Below, piece by piece: positions 36,695 to 46,226 of a stretch of DNA of 64,000 bases. This DNA is from G965197715 sp965247615. GTDB taxonomy: Bacteria > Chloroflexota > Dehalococcoidia > Lucifugimonadales > UBA1127. The stretch spans positions 2,728,001 through 2,792,000 of the forward strand of contig OZ252022.1 in the NCBI GenBank assembly GCA_965247615.1, in the 5' to 3' direction. Position numbers and translations under genes: made by a program. Positions within the stretch are counted from its first letter, which is position 1, and each line of letters starts with the position of its first letter. The notes below the pieces were generated by a model, which did not search any database, was not told where the DNA came from, and saw only the letters and a program-made list of their open reading frames with translations.

Positions 36695-37566
36695 GCAGCC
36701 CGACTCCGAATTCGAATGGCGATTCCCAAGCGGATGCCGACGAGCCATGTTACGGCAACGTCTACTGGGACTGCTGTAGGCATCCCAAAAGGGGCAGGGT
36801 AATCGAGGTCCAGTATGAACTCTACTGGCCATCGACCAGTGTAATTCCGTACAGCGTTCCGCTTGTTGGAGGCGGACCCAATGACCTGCCCCTGAATGAG
36901 GTCCTCGGATGTCTGGAACCAGTCCGGCATAGATTGGGTGGGTGGCTTTCTAATTCTCGAACATGGTCATGACGTCTAGGTCTGAATGCCGCAGAGGATG
37001 GCAACACTACGATAGCCGGCCAGCCCGGCGGCCCACTTCCTGCGTGGCGCGAGGTTGGATGGACAGGACAAGGGTCAGAGTCTCCCTGTGGGTTTCGAGA
37101 AACGCTTGCTGGATCGAGGAGGCCGCTGGGGCAGGCCTCGGGCACTCCCCGGGGTAGAGAACTCACACACGGTCGCCCCCTATGCTGGATACGATCAGCG
37201 AGTCCGGAGTGGGGCAGGCACTTCGCCCCCTCCCTGGCGAGGTGGAAACCGCGCGTGTACGACGACGATGAGGACGACGGCCCGTTGGTACAATATACGT
37301 TCCGCATGAGCTAGGTTGTGTTCTTCGCACTGGCGTAGAGAATTGCACCCCCTTCCGGCTCAGCGACCAATCCAGACCGGTGAATGCCATGACGACAGTG
37401 GTTGCACCAGGAGGTCGACTCAGGTGGTCTTCTTTTCCCGTGTGCTAAACGACTCGCGCAGAATCGCTCCCCATGCCGTACGTATAGGCTTTCTGTGTAT
37501 GCTCGCTGCCGTCTTGACGCCAGCATGAAATATCGAGCCGGATACCACGCCTAGGCTAGCGCCGAC
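36695..37566. other. gene-free stretch between Ddn-like gene and IS21 remnant
   Basis: I see no recognisable gene, RNA or repeat in these 870 bases. Short frames on both strands have no signal peptide, motif or ribosome site. It may be decayed sequence accompanying the IS21 insertion. Confidence 0.3.
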
Positions 37567-39080
37567 GTGCAGAGGATGTACAAGGTGGAGTTGTACGCGC
37601 GGGTGCGCCGGGCCTGCATGGTGGAGGGGATGAGCACGCGAGAGGCGGCCCGGGTATTCGGGCTGCACCGGGATACGGTGCGCAAGATGCTGGCCTACTC
37701 GCTGCCACCCGGGTACCGTCGGCAGTCAGCGCCACGCCGCCCGAAGCTGGACCCATACCGCGGGGTGATCGACCGGATCCTGGAGGAGGACCGGCGTCTT
37801 CCGAAGAAGCAGCGCCACACGGCGAAGCGGATCTACGAGCGCCTGAGAGCGGAGCACGGGTTCACCGGCAAGTACACGATAGTCAAAGACTACGTGCGCG
37901 AGCGGCGTCGCCGGACACGAGAGATGTACGTTCCGCTGTCCCATCCTGCCGGACACACCCAGTGCGACTTCGGCCAGGCAAAGGCGGTCATCGGCGGAGT
38001 GGGGCAGACCGTCCACTCCTTCGTACTGGACCTTCCCCACAGCGACGGCTGCTTCGTGAAGGCCTACCCGGCGGAGACCACCGAGGCGTTCTGCGACGGT
38101 CACGTCTCGGCGTTCTCGTTCCTGGGCGGGGTGCCACGGAGCATCTTGTACGACAACACGACCTTGGCGGTGGCCAAGATCCTGGGAGACGGCCGGCGCC
38201 AGCGTACTCGCGTGTTCTCGGAGCTTCAGTCCCACTACCTGTTCGAGGACCGCTTCGGCCGTCCCGGCAAGGGCAACGACAAGGGCAAGGTGGAGGGGAT
38301 GGTGGGGTACGTCCGGCGCAACTTCCTGGTGCCGGTCCCGTCCTTCGAGAGCTTCGATGCCCGCAACGCCTACCTGGAGCGCCGCCCCCTGAAGCGGCTG
38401 GACGCCCAGATCCGGGGCCACACGGAGACCATCGGGCAACGCCTTGAGCGTGACCTGGAGGCCCTGCTGCCCCTGCCGGCAGTTCCCTACGATGCCTGCG
38501 ACAAGCAAGCGGGCCGGGTGAGCTCCCTGTCGCTAGTGAGATACCGGACCAACGCCTACTCGGTACCGGTGGCCTACGGTCACAGGGACGTGGTGGTGCG
38601 CGGCTACGTGGGCATCGTGGTGATCATCTGCGGGGCAGAGGTGATAGCACGGCACAGGCGCTCCTACGAACGAGACGACTTCGTCTTCGACCCTATCCAC
38701 TACCTGTACCTGCTGCTTTTGGAGCGGAAGGCGCGCGCCCTAGACTAGGCCGCTCCGCTGGCCGGGTGGGAGTTGCCGGAGGAGTTCGGCGTGCTGCGCA
38801 GACTGCTGGAGTCGAGGATGGGCAGGCGCGGCAAGTGGGAGTTCGTTCAGGTGCTGCGGTTGATGGAGAGCTTCAGGCTGGAAGAGGTGCGGTCCGCAGT
38901 GAAGACGCCATTCGGCTGGGGGCGTTGAGCTTCGACGCCGTGAAGCACCTGGTGCTCTGCCGGCTGGAGGGACGACTCCCAAGGCTGGACCTGGAGCTGT
39001 ACCCCTACCTGCCCCGGGTGCGGGTCAGCGCCACCTCCGCCGGGGACTACATGACGTTGCTGTCCGGGAGGGCCGCATGA
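37567..39080 (+). pseudogene. IS21-family istA transposase, with nonsense and frameshift
   Basis: MQRMYKVELYARVRRACMVE has the helix-turn-helix MSTREAARVFGLHRDTVRKM. The integrase core shows HTQCDFGQAKAVI (Asp), FLGGVPRSILYDNTTLAVAK (Asp) and KGNDKGKVEGMVGYVRRNFL (Glu). A TAG at 38746 (ARALD*AAPLAGWELP) stands where relatives have Gln. A frameshift near 38910 follows, and the C-terminus reads DAIRLGALSFDAVKHLVLCR and YMTLLSGRAA to TGA 39080. The istB ATG that should follow (39077, ATGA overlap) leads into unrelated DNA. Different from the istA fragment at 20366. Confidence 0.88.
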
Positions 39081-39111
39081 GCGACCGGTCGACCCCGCTC
39101 TGGGGGGCGGG

Positions 39112-39594
39112 CCCGGCAGCGATATGTCCCCCAAGGTCTCGGACACGATGCCGAAACGCTCCAACGGCGGCATTGAAGTTCGCCCCTGCGATGCTGCCGG
39201 CGACCGCCGAGAGCAGTTCACGGCTGATCGCTAAGGCCTCCGCCGCCGCGCCTTCGCCTGCCCTCTCGGTGCGGTCCGGCACATCCGGCGGCGTCACGAT
39301 GCCCGGCACCTCGTTACGCAAGAAACGAGCGTGGCGGGCGCTGCGGAGCGGCAACACTCCCATGATGACCGGCAGGGGGAAGCTCTCCAGCATCGACTGC
39401 GCTCGCTCCATGTCCTCCGGCGCGTAGAGGGGCTGCGTCAGTAGGAAATGCGAGCCCGCCGCGACCTTCCACTCCAGCACCCGCAGCTCGCGGTCCAAGT
39501 CCGGCGCATTGAGGTCCAGCGCCACCCCGATGAAGAAGGACGTCGGCGAGTCGAGCTCACGACCGTTCGCATCAAGGCCCCGCTCGTGGCGCAC
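39112..39594 (-). pseudogene. methylenetetrahydrofolate reductase-like, C-terminal fragment
   Basis: TSFFIGVALDLNAPDLDREL, AAGSHFLLTQPLYAPEDMER, FPLPVIMGVLPLRSARHARF and LRNEVPGIVTPPDVPDR match the MetF TIM barrel as found in bifunctional homocysteine methyltransferase/MTHFR proteins. The N-terminal half or more is missing; the fragment starts just after the dnaE2 stop. A single extra A near 39178 shifts the end: the last part in the other frame reads FMPPLERFGIVSETLGDISL when corrected. The fragment then runs into the IS21 element. Non-functional. Confidence 0.75.
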
Positions 39595-39663
39595 CCCACG
39601 TCGGGGGGATTGGAGCGAGGAGCCCTCCAGCGGCGGGGCCGCCTTCCAGCATCGTGCCGCCGC

Positions 39664-42600
39664 TCAATGCCAGTCGTGGGCGGCGGGCATGGGGACGCCG
39701 GCGTCGATGGGCCGGACGTCGGAGACGATGACGTTGGTGGTGCCGTCCCACCGGGAGACGACGCCGCAGACCAGGAGCACCCGGCTCCCGAGCTCCCTGC
39801 GGTGGCGGGCGAAGACCTGGGGCCAGAGGATGAGCTGCAGGTCCCCCGTCTCGTCCTCGATGGTGACGAAGACCGTGCCGTCCTTGCCCCTGGGGTGCTG
39901 GCGGGCCACGGGCCAGCCCGCCACCAGGACCTCCTCCCCCTTATCGGCCGCCTCCACGGCGGCGGTGGGGAGCACCTTGGGGCTCAGCGTTGGCCGCACG
40001 AACTCCATGAGGTGCCCGCGAGGGTAGACGGCCATGACCCGGTACTCGCCCACCATCCGCTCGTAGGCGGTGAAGTCGGCGAGGTCCGGGGCGCCGTCCT
40101 GCGTGGACACGGGGAAGGCCCGCTGCCCGTTCCGGGAGGGGCTGATGGAGAGGCCGGCGTCCCACAGCGCCGCCCTGCGGTTGGGGATGAGAGTATCGAA
40201 GGCCCCTGCCTGGACCAGCGACAGCACGGCCTGGGGCTTGAGGCCCGTCCGCCGCACCAGGTCTCCCGCGCCGGCGTAGGGGCCGCGCTCCTCACGCTCC
40301 TCCACCATGTGGCGGGCGGCCTCCGCGCCCACATCCTTGACGAACCGGAGACCCAGCAGGACGGAGCCATCGTGAGGGATACACTGCACGTGGCTGCGGT
40401 TCACGCAGGGGTTGCGGAAGGGCACGCCGAAGCGCCGGGCGTCCTGCTTGAGGGTCTCCAGGGGGTAGAAGCCCATGGGCTGGTTGTTCATCAGCGCGGT
40501 GAAGAACTCCAGGGGGTGATGGCGCTTGAGCCACGCCGCCTGGTAGGCGGTGACGGCGAAGGCGTGGGAGTGGCTCTCCGGGAACATGTAGTGGCCGTTG
40601 ATCTTGGCGAAGATTTTTCGCGCGGTCTCCTCGGACACCCTGTTCCCCAGGGCCCCCTCAAGGAACCGCCGCCAGTGCAGGGCGATGAGGTGCTCGTTGC
40701 CCGGTTTGGCGAAGGCACGCCGGACCTCGTCGGCTTGGGCGGCGGACATGCCCGCCACGTCCATGATGAGCTGGACCACCTGCTCCTGCCAGACGATGAT
40801 GCCGTAGCCCCGCTCCAGGGCGCGCCGCTCCAGGGGGTGGTCGTACTCCCAGGCCGCCCCGTGCCGGTAGCGCTCCACGAACTGCGACACCGCGCTGCCC
40901 TGGACGCCGACGCCGGGCCGGATGAGCGCCACCTGGTAGGCCAGGTCCAGCAGGGTGCGAGACCTCAAGCGCTGCCCCATCTTGAGCTGGGCGGGCGACT
41001 GGAGCAGGAAGACCCCCTTGGAGCGGCCCTCGTTGATCATGTCGTACACCCCGGGGTCCTCGGGGTCTATGGCGGGTAGATCCGGCCTCCTGCCCGCGCG
41101 CGCCGCGATGAGGTCCAGGGCCTCCTCGATCTGGTCCAGCACCGGCAGGGAGAGGAGGTCGATCTTGGCGAAGCCCGCGTCGGCCACGGAGTCCTTGTTC
41201 CAGTCCATGATGAAGCGGCCCTCCATGGCCCCGGCGCGGATGGGGACCATGCCGGAGATGGGGGAGTCGCTGAGGACCATGCCGCCCACGTGCTGGCCCA
41301 GGCTTCTGGGCGCGTCCATGAGCTGGGGAGCCAGATGGACCAGGTCGCGCCAGCCCGCGGCGTCCACCCGGTCCCGGAAGGCGGGGAGATCCAGCATCTC
41401 GGCCCGGAGGTCGGCGGCGTCGTGGGAGTGGAGCTGCCTGGAGAGGAGCCTGAGGTCCTCCCGGGGCAGCCCCAGGGCCTTGCCCAGGTCCTGGATGATG
41501 CCCTTCACCGAGTAGGTGGCGACGGCCCCGGCGAGGACGGCGAACTCCGGGCCGAAGTGGCGGTGCACGCGGCGGATGAGCTCGTCGCGGAGGCCGCGGG
41601 GGAAGTCCAGGTCGATGTCGGGGAGCAGGGACATGTCCTCGGAGATGAAGCGCTCCAGGGTCAGGCCCCACCGCAGGGGGTCGACGTGGCTGATGCCGAT
41701 GAGGTAGCCCACGAGCAGCGCTACCGACGAGCCCCGGCCCCTGCCCGGGGGGCGCTCCTCCAGAGGCGTCTCCGGGTGCGTCACGCCCCGCTCCTCCATG
41801 ATCCCCTGGGCTAGGAGGACGATCTCCCGGTAGAGGAGGAGGAAGCCGGCCAGGCCGTGCCTCTGGATGAGCCGGAACTCCTCCCGCAGGCGCTCTTCGA
41901 CCTGCTCCGGCACGGAGCCGTAGCGCCGGGCGGCCGCCTCATGGCAGAGCCGTTCCAGGTAGCTCTGTGGCGTGTACCCCTCGGGGACCTGCGGCTCGGG
42001 GAGGGTGTAGCCCAGGTCCGTGCCGAGGTTGAACTCGCACTGCTCCGCGGCCCTGTGGGTGTTGGCGACGGCCTCGGGGCAGTCCCGGAACAGCTGCGCC
42101 ATCCGGGCCGGGGACTTGAGGTGGAGGTGGTGGTTGGGCCGGATGTAGGGGAGGGCCCGGTCGATGGTGGTGTTGCGCCCGGCGGCCACCAGCGCGTGCT
42201 GGAGGCGGTAGCGCCCCGGGCGATGGTAGAGCACGTCGTTGGTGGCGATCAGCGGCACGACGGCCTCACGGGCGAGCCCCGTCAGCTCCCGGTTGCGGGC
42301 GGTGTCGCCCCTCAGAAAGTTCCGCTGCAGCTCCACGTACACCGAACCCGGTCCGTACCACTCAGCGTAGCGTCTGAGGAGTTCGAAAGCCTCTCCCCGG
42401 CGGCCGTCCCGCGCCAGCCGCGACAGCGGCCCGCCACGACCGCCGGTGAGCAGGATCACGCCGTCGGCGTGGGCGGGCAGGTGCGCGGGGTCCAGCCGGG
42501 GCTCCCTGCGGTCCACGGCGTTGGCCAGGGTGAGGAGCCGCGAGACGTGGGCGTACCCCTGCCGCGTCCTGGCCAGCAGGGTCAGGCGGGAGCCGTCCAT

Positions 42601-42810
42601 CAGCGTCAGCTCGGTGCCGGTGATGGGCCGGACGCCCAGGCTGTTGGCTAGGCGCGCGAACTCCAGGGCGCCGCACAGGTTGGTGTCGGTCAGGGCCAGG
42701 GAGTCGTAGCCGTACTCCCCGGCCCGGGCCAGCAGCTCGTGGGCGTGGGACGCCCCCATCCCGAAGGAGTAGAAGCTCTTCGCGTGCAGCTCCACGTATT
42801 CGCTGGCCAT
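39664..42810 (-). CDS. dnaE2: error-prone DNA polymerase III alpha, DnaE2/ImuC
   Basis: 1048-aa C-family polymerase for damage-induced mutagenic translesion synthesis. The PHP domain starts YVELHAKSFYSFGMGASHAH, where the HxH metal motif of proofreading PHP domains is replaced (LHAKS), as usual for ImuC. The polymerase core has RGRGSSVALLVGYLIGISHV and the catalytic acids in SLLPDIDLDFPRGLRDELI, then PGVGVQGSAVSQFVERYRHG and EQVVQLIMDVAGMSAAQADE. The helix-hairpin-helix and OB-fold lie near 830-1000 (GDLQLILWPQVFARHRRELG). It starts 14 bp after imuB, in one operon under the SOS box at 44322. Confidence 0.94.
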   Translation of the reverse strand: MASEYVELHAKSFYSFGMGASHAHELLARAGEYGYDSLALTDTNLCGALEFARLANSLGVRPITGTELTLMDGSRLTLLARTRQGYAHVSRLLTLANAVDRREPRLDPAHLPAHADGVILLTGGRGGPLSRLARDGRRGEAFELLRRYAEWYGPGSVYVELQRNFLRGDTARNRELTGLAREAVVPLIATNDVLYHRPGRYRLQHALVAAGRNTTIDRALPYIRPNHHLHLKSPARMAQLFRDCPEAVANTHRAAEQCEFNLGTDLGYTLPEPQVPEGYTPQSYLERLCHEAAARRYGSVPEQVEERLREEFRLIQRHGLAGFLLLYREIVLLAQGIMEERGVTHPETPLEERPPGRGRGSSVALLVGYLIGISHVDPLRWGLTLERFISEDMSLLPDIDLDFPRGLRDELIRRVHRHFGPEFAVLAGAVATYSVKGIIQDLGKALGLPREDLRLLSRQLHSHDAADLRAEMLDLPAFRDRVDAAGWRDLVHLAPQLMDAPRSLGQHVGGMVLSDSPISGMVPIRAGAMEGRFIMDWNKDSVADAGFAKIDLLSLPVLDQIEEALDLIAARAGRRPDLPAIDPEDPGVYDMINEGRSKGVFLLQSPAQLKMGQRLRSRTLLDLAYQVALIRPGVGVQGSAVSQFVERYRHGAAWEYDHPLERRALERGYGIIVWQEQVVQLIMDVAGMSAAQADEVRRAFAKPGNEHLIALHWRRFLEGALGNRVSEETARKIFAKINGHYMFPESHSHAFAVTAYQAAWLKRHHPLEFFTALMNNQPMGFYPLETLKQDARRFGVPFRNPCVNRSHVQCIPHDGSVLLGLRFVKDVGAEAARHMVEEREERGPYAGAGDLVRRTGLKPQAVLSLVQAGAFDTLIPNRRAALWDAGLSISPSRNGQRAFPVSTQDGAPDLADFTAYERMVGEYRVMAVYPRGHLMEFVRPTLSPKVLPTAAVEAADKGEEVLVAGWPVARQHPRGKDGTVFVTIEDETGDLQLILWPQVFARHRRELGSRVLLVCGVVSRWDGTTNVIVSDVRPIDAGVPMPAAHDWH

Positions 42811-42824
42811 GATAGGACACCCGC

Positions 42825-44270
42825 CTACGGGGTCTGCCGGTACCAGCGGCCCCCCCGCTGGTCTCGGAACAGGGTGACCTGCCGCCCGTCCTCAGCGCTG
42901 ACCCGGTAGTAGGTGCGGGTGAGGGGCTCCGGCAGCCACCACAGGTCGAAGCACCACCGGTCCTCGATGCGCGCCACCCGGCGCCAGCGCTCCCCCAGGC
43001 GCACCGCGGCGGGTTGGCGGTCCGGCCCCTCCCGGACCGCCACGGCGGCGGGGGTGGAGAGCGGTTTCATGGCGTCCTTCCCCGACGGGTCGATGGGGAC
43101 CTGCACGGCGCGCATCTCCGGCGCCGGGTGCCGAGGGGCAACTTGGGCCACGCGGTAGAGGGCGTGGCCACCCCCCGTGCGGGCCTGCAGCTCCCGCTCC
43201 GCCTCCAGCAACCGTCGCTCCTGGCCCTCCCTGATGTCGGGCAGCAGCCCCATCTGCACCCCCAGCCCTCCGGTGATGCCGGCAAGGGTCAGCGTCACCT
43301 CCTCCACGGGGGCCCGGGGATGGTCCGCCTCCAGCCGGTCCCGGATGACGAAGGAGGCCCGCTCCCAGCTCTCCGCGGCGCCCTTGAAGTGGACCGTCCG
43401 CCGCCAGGGGAGCGCCCCGGAGAGGACGCACTCCAGGTCCGCCCTGCCCGCGCGCCGGCCCTCCATCCGGGGCCGCGAGTAGGCCCGCCGGAGCAGGGTG
43501 TCCACCGTTGTCGCCAGGAGCTCCAGGGAGGCGGAGGAGAAGGGGAGGGCGGCGTGCTCCGTGATGGACTCCTCGTGTTTGAGGGGGACCAGGGGGCTGT
43601 CGTCGACGCCGCGGCAGAGCTCCCACGCCCTCCTGCCCGCCCGCCCGAACTGATCGGTCAGCAGGTCCGCCCCCACGGCGGCCGCGTCCCCCATGGTGCG
43701 CAGCCCAAGGCGCCGCATGGCCGCCGTGACCGCCGCGGGGAGGGGGAGGAGGTCGACGGGGTGGGGCGCCAGGAACGCAGCCGCGTCCGCGGGGACCCGG
43801 GCGGCGCCGTGGGCCGTGCTGGTCCGTGCCGCCACGAAGGCGGGAAACTTGGCATGCCCCACGCCGACCCGCGGGCCCAGGTACTCCGGTACAGAGTTCA
43901 GCAGGGCGCTGACGAGGCGGGGCTCGCCGCCGTAGAGCTCCTCCAGGCCGTCCAGGCGGATGTAGGCCGTGCCCGGCTCCGGCCCCTCCACCCGGTCGCT
44001 GACCCCCTGCAGGGAGGTGAGGACCTGCTGGTACACCCGCTGGTAGGCGGGCTCGTCGGCCTCCAGGATGGTGGTGTTGGTGTGGCGGGACAGGGCCTCC
44101 TCCAGGGTCATCCCAGGGGTCACTCCCGCGGTGGCGGGGAGGGCGTCGACGACCACGGGCCTCCCGCCGGAGCGGTCGACGATGACGGCGGGGGTAGCCT
44201 GCAGATGGGGCTGTCGTCTCAGCTCGACCTTGGCCCTGAGGTGGGTGACGAGCACGCAGGCTACCTTCAC
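42825..44270 (-). CDS. imuB: ImuB-type Y-family polymerase homologue
   Basis: 481-aa adaptor of the ImuABC mutasome, linking the beta clamp with DnaE2. GTG 44270 follows AGGAG at 5 nt. The Y-family fold is visible (PAVIVDRSGGRPVVVDALP, AGVTPGMTLEEALSR, VGVGHAKFPAFVAART, LPLPAAVTAAMRRLGLRTMG). The catalytic acids are gone: the N-terminal motif reads VLVTHLRAKVELRR, and the SxDE motif position reads EPGTAYIRLDG, so it is not a polymerase itself. The C-terminus (about 350-480) is the ImuB-specific part ending WWLPEPLTRTYYRV and LFRDQRGGRWYRQ. No imuA/imuA' gene is present next to it. Confidence 0.9.
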   Translation of the reverse strand: MKVACVLVTHLRAKVELRRQPHLQATPAVIVDRSGGRPVVVDALPATAGVTPGMTLEEALSRHTNTTILEADEPAYQRVYQQVLTSLQGVSDRVEGPEPGTAYIRLDGLEELYGGEPRLVSALLNSVPEYLGPRVGVGHAKFPAFVAARTSTAHGAARVPADAAAFLAPHPVDLLPLPAAVTAAMRRLGLRTMGDAAAVGADLLTDQFGRAGRRAWELCRGVDDSPLVPLKHEESITEHAALPFSSASLELLATTVDTLLRRAYSRPRMEGRRAGRADLECVLSGALPWRRTVHFKGAAESWERASFVIRDRLEADHPRAPVEEVTLTLAGITGGLGVQMGLLPDIREGQERRLLEAERELQARTGGGHALYRVAQVAPRHPAPEMRAVQVPIDPSGKDAMKPLSTPAAVAVREGPDRQPAAVRLGERWRRVARIEDRWCFDLWWLPEPLTRTYYRVSAEDGRQVTLFRDQRGGRWYRQTP

Positions 44271-44321
44271 GGCGGCTCCTTGGCGGCGTGGTCAGGGGGG
44301 AAGCCCTGGGAGGGGGATGAT

Positions 44322-44339
44322 AGAGAACAGATGTTCTCT
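44322..44339 (-). promoter_or_regulatory. LexA/SOS box upstream of imuB-dnaE2
   Basis: AGAGAAC-AGAT-GTTCTCT, arms of 7 bp perfectly complementary, containing the GAAC-N4-GTTC core of Gram-positive-type LexA (DinR) boxes. It sits 52 bp upstream of the imuB GTG, where it could block the promoter. Confidence 0.8.
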
Positions 44340-44384
44340 CGTCAACTAGCTCATGGCGCAAGGCGGGAGAGAGAAGCGATGATT

Positions 44385-44653
44385 TCAGACGGCAAGCAAG
44401 GCCCAGCTATCCTCTGCTGCTGATGGAGCAGTGGCGCAACTTCTCAGACTCGCAGATGGAAGAGGGTCTGGGAGACCGCATCTCCCTCCGCCGCTTCGTG
44501 GAGTTGGCCCTGCAGGAGGATGCCCCGGACCACTCGGCCATCAGCCGGTTTTGCACAGCGTTGGCGGAACGGGGGCTCACCGAGGAGTTGTTTCAGGAGT
44601 TGGTCCGGCAATTAGAGGAGCGCGGGCTGGTGTTCATGCCTGTTGGGCAATAG
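44385..44653 (+). pseudogene. IS5-family transposase, N-terminal fragment
   Basis: ARPSYPLLLMEQWRNFSDSQ, MEEGLGDRISLRRFVELALQ and DHSAISRFCTALAERGLTEE are the DUF772 N-terminal domain of IS5-type transposases, with a small deletion after YPLLL. The frame stops after LEERGLVFMPVGQ; the whole DDE domain is missing. ATG 44423 has no ribosome site. It faces away from imuB, just outside its SOS box. Confidence 0.75.
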
Positions 44654-44924
44654 CGACGAAACCTCTCGGCACTCCTGGGTGGTAGACCTGGGTTCCGCGG
44701 TAGGCAACAGCACTCAACGGTCGACTCTTGTGGTTCGAGTCTCCGTGAGTGGGCCGGCCCGGCCGCAGGTCCCGTCGCGGTCGTAGGGTCCTACGGCCTT
44801 GGCGCCGGCCTGAGTACCCTGTACTTCCTCTCCGCGGTCCGCTCGGCCACAGGCAGGACCTCCACGACCACCCTTGAGAGACCCACGACCTCGCCGTTGG
44901 CGTCGAAGCAGCACGTCGCGCTCA
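44654..44924. other. unassigned stretch between IS remnant and hsdR fragment
   Basis: No gene recognised. The minus strand keeps an open frame (GEVVGLSRVVVEVLPVAERT, 44791-44900) that looks protein-like but cannot be assigned, and it runs in a different frame from the hsdR fragment. Confidence 0.3.
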
Positions 44925-45044
44925 TCCCTCCGCTCCGAGGCCAGGGCGTCGCGATGCACGTAAGTCCACCCCAGTCGCTCCAGCAGACGCCGCGGTGGGT
45001 CCTCGGCGGCGGTGAACTCATTGAGGTTGGCGGGGGTGGTCATG
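44925..45044 (-). pseudogene. type I restriction HsdR, N-terminal fragment
   Basis: Starts MTTPANLNEFTAAEDPPRRL, then LERLGWTYVHRDALASERRD and ERDVLL. This is the opening of the HsdR N-terminal nuclease region (FTEADTPARxLLERLGWTYVxREALAAER in relatives, from memory). Homology ends after about 40 residues and unrelated sequence follows. No hsdM or hsdS is nearby. An IS1182-like derivative is inserted 8 bp upstream of its ATG. Confidence 0.55.
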
Positions 45045-45052
45045 GGCGCCCC

Positions 45053-45870
45053 TAGCAGGCTGATGAAGAATGCGAGTTTGGGATCTAGGGCCCGGGCCGG
45101 TGTCGGCATTGAGGTACCGTTGGACGCCGATTCGGAGTAAGCAGCGCCCTGGGTCGCCCCCGATCGGGCCGCTGGCGCCTCCGGTTAGGGCATGTCATCC
45201 GCAACAGGCAGGGGCCGCCCCCGGAGATGAGGGCGGGGGCATAAGCTTGGCCATGCGCACGAGGTTGTAGGCCGCCAGAGCCATCTCCGCCCACAGGCCG
45301 TCGCTGGCCAGGCCACAGGAGCGCAGCTTCCTTCCGCCCCCGGCGGTCTTCAGCCAGCCGAACACCTCCTCGACCCGCTTGCGCACCCGCTGGCTCGTCG
45401 CGTACCCCGCGTGACGGCTCGTCCGCCGGTCCAGGACCGAGTGCCGTTGCTTCATGGCCACGTGAGGCGTGATCTCGAACGAGCGGCAGGTCGTCACGAA
45501 CGCCCGCATGTCGTAGGTCAGCCGTTCGCAGAACTGGCGCTCCGAGCGCACGGAGTAGAGCGCGATCAGCAAGCTCGCCTTCAACAGGTGTTCGGGCGGC
45601 ACGGATGGCCGGCTTCTCTTGGCGTACATGCGTCTGAAGGTGGGTGACAGCTCCTGAAGCACCCGGTCCGCCAGCGGCTTGATCCGCCGGATCGGGTGTT
45701 CCTGGGGGAACAAGTCCTCGGGGGTGAGCGCCACCAGACTCTCGATCTGCTGGTCGGATGTGCCGCGCATGGCCGCCTCCCATTCGTGCTGCGCCAAACG
45801 TAACCAAACACCTTCCCATCCGCACCTTCGTGCCCATGCCCCCCTTACACGTTTTTCATCACCCTGCTAG
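45053..45870 (-). mobile_element. 818-bp IS1182-like element, internally deleted
   Basis: Ends CTAGCAGGCTGATGAAGAA (45053) and the inverse of TTTTTCATCACCCTGCTAG (45870), about 19-bp terminal repeats with two or three mismatches. The outer CTAGCAGG is shared with the MITEs and with the element ending at 22866. It carries only a shortened transposase, so it is a non-autonomous derivative. Confidence 0.85.
45195..45797 (-). pseudogene. IS1182-like transposase lacking its central catalytic domain
   Basis: 200-aa open frame. The N-terminus has LFPQEHPIRRIKPLADRVLQ, MYAKRSRPSVPPEHLLKASL and YSVRSERQFCERLTYDM. It then joins RAFVTTCRSFEITPHVAMKQ and HAGYATSQRVRKRVEEVFGW of the C-terminus. Relatives have roughly 150 more residues between YDM and YDTRAFV, including two of the three DDE acids, so recombination at the short YD-coding identity probably removed them. 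The frame is preserved, so a truncated DNA-binding protein could still be made. Confidence 0.8.
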
Positions 45871-46226
45871 AGGCAAGGGGTTAGGCATTCGTCCCTGCGG
45901 TCTCTGCTGCACCTTCCAGCGAAACGGCAGGTGGGCTGGATTGAGGCATTCGAAGCTCGGCTCGGGCGGTGCGAACGATCGGTTCGCATCCTCTGGAGCG
46001 GGGTTAGCAATCCTTTGCCGTTTGCAGAGAACCCTTTGCAGGTGCCCTAGCAAGTGTGGTGTCGGCAAACCAGTCCCTTACTGCATGGGAAGAATCAGGA
46101 CCGCCGGCAGGTATAGCAAGACGATTCGGCTGATGGCGTGCAGCCCAAGAGCCTGCTCCACAAGAATCGTCGATCCTCAACAATGTCCAGACCCGAGGAA
46201 CAACCGGGGGGCAAGACGGTTGGCAG
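45871..46226. other. intergenic between IS derivative and Cache lipoprotein gene
   Basis: I recognise no gene or RNA here. No strong promoter, hairpin or repeat stands out. Confidence 0.3.

Noticed and set aside
44423..44653. SOS-regulated small gene divergent from imuB
   Set aside because: The sequence is the N-terminal domain of an IS5-type transposase and lacks a ribosome binding site.
44710..44760. Possible tRNA fragment (GGTTCGAGTCTCC)
   Set aside because: The T-stem has a mismatch and two wobble pairs, and no cloverleaf can be drawn around it.
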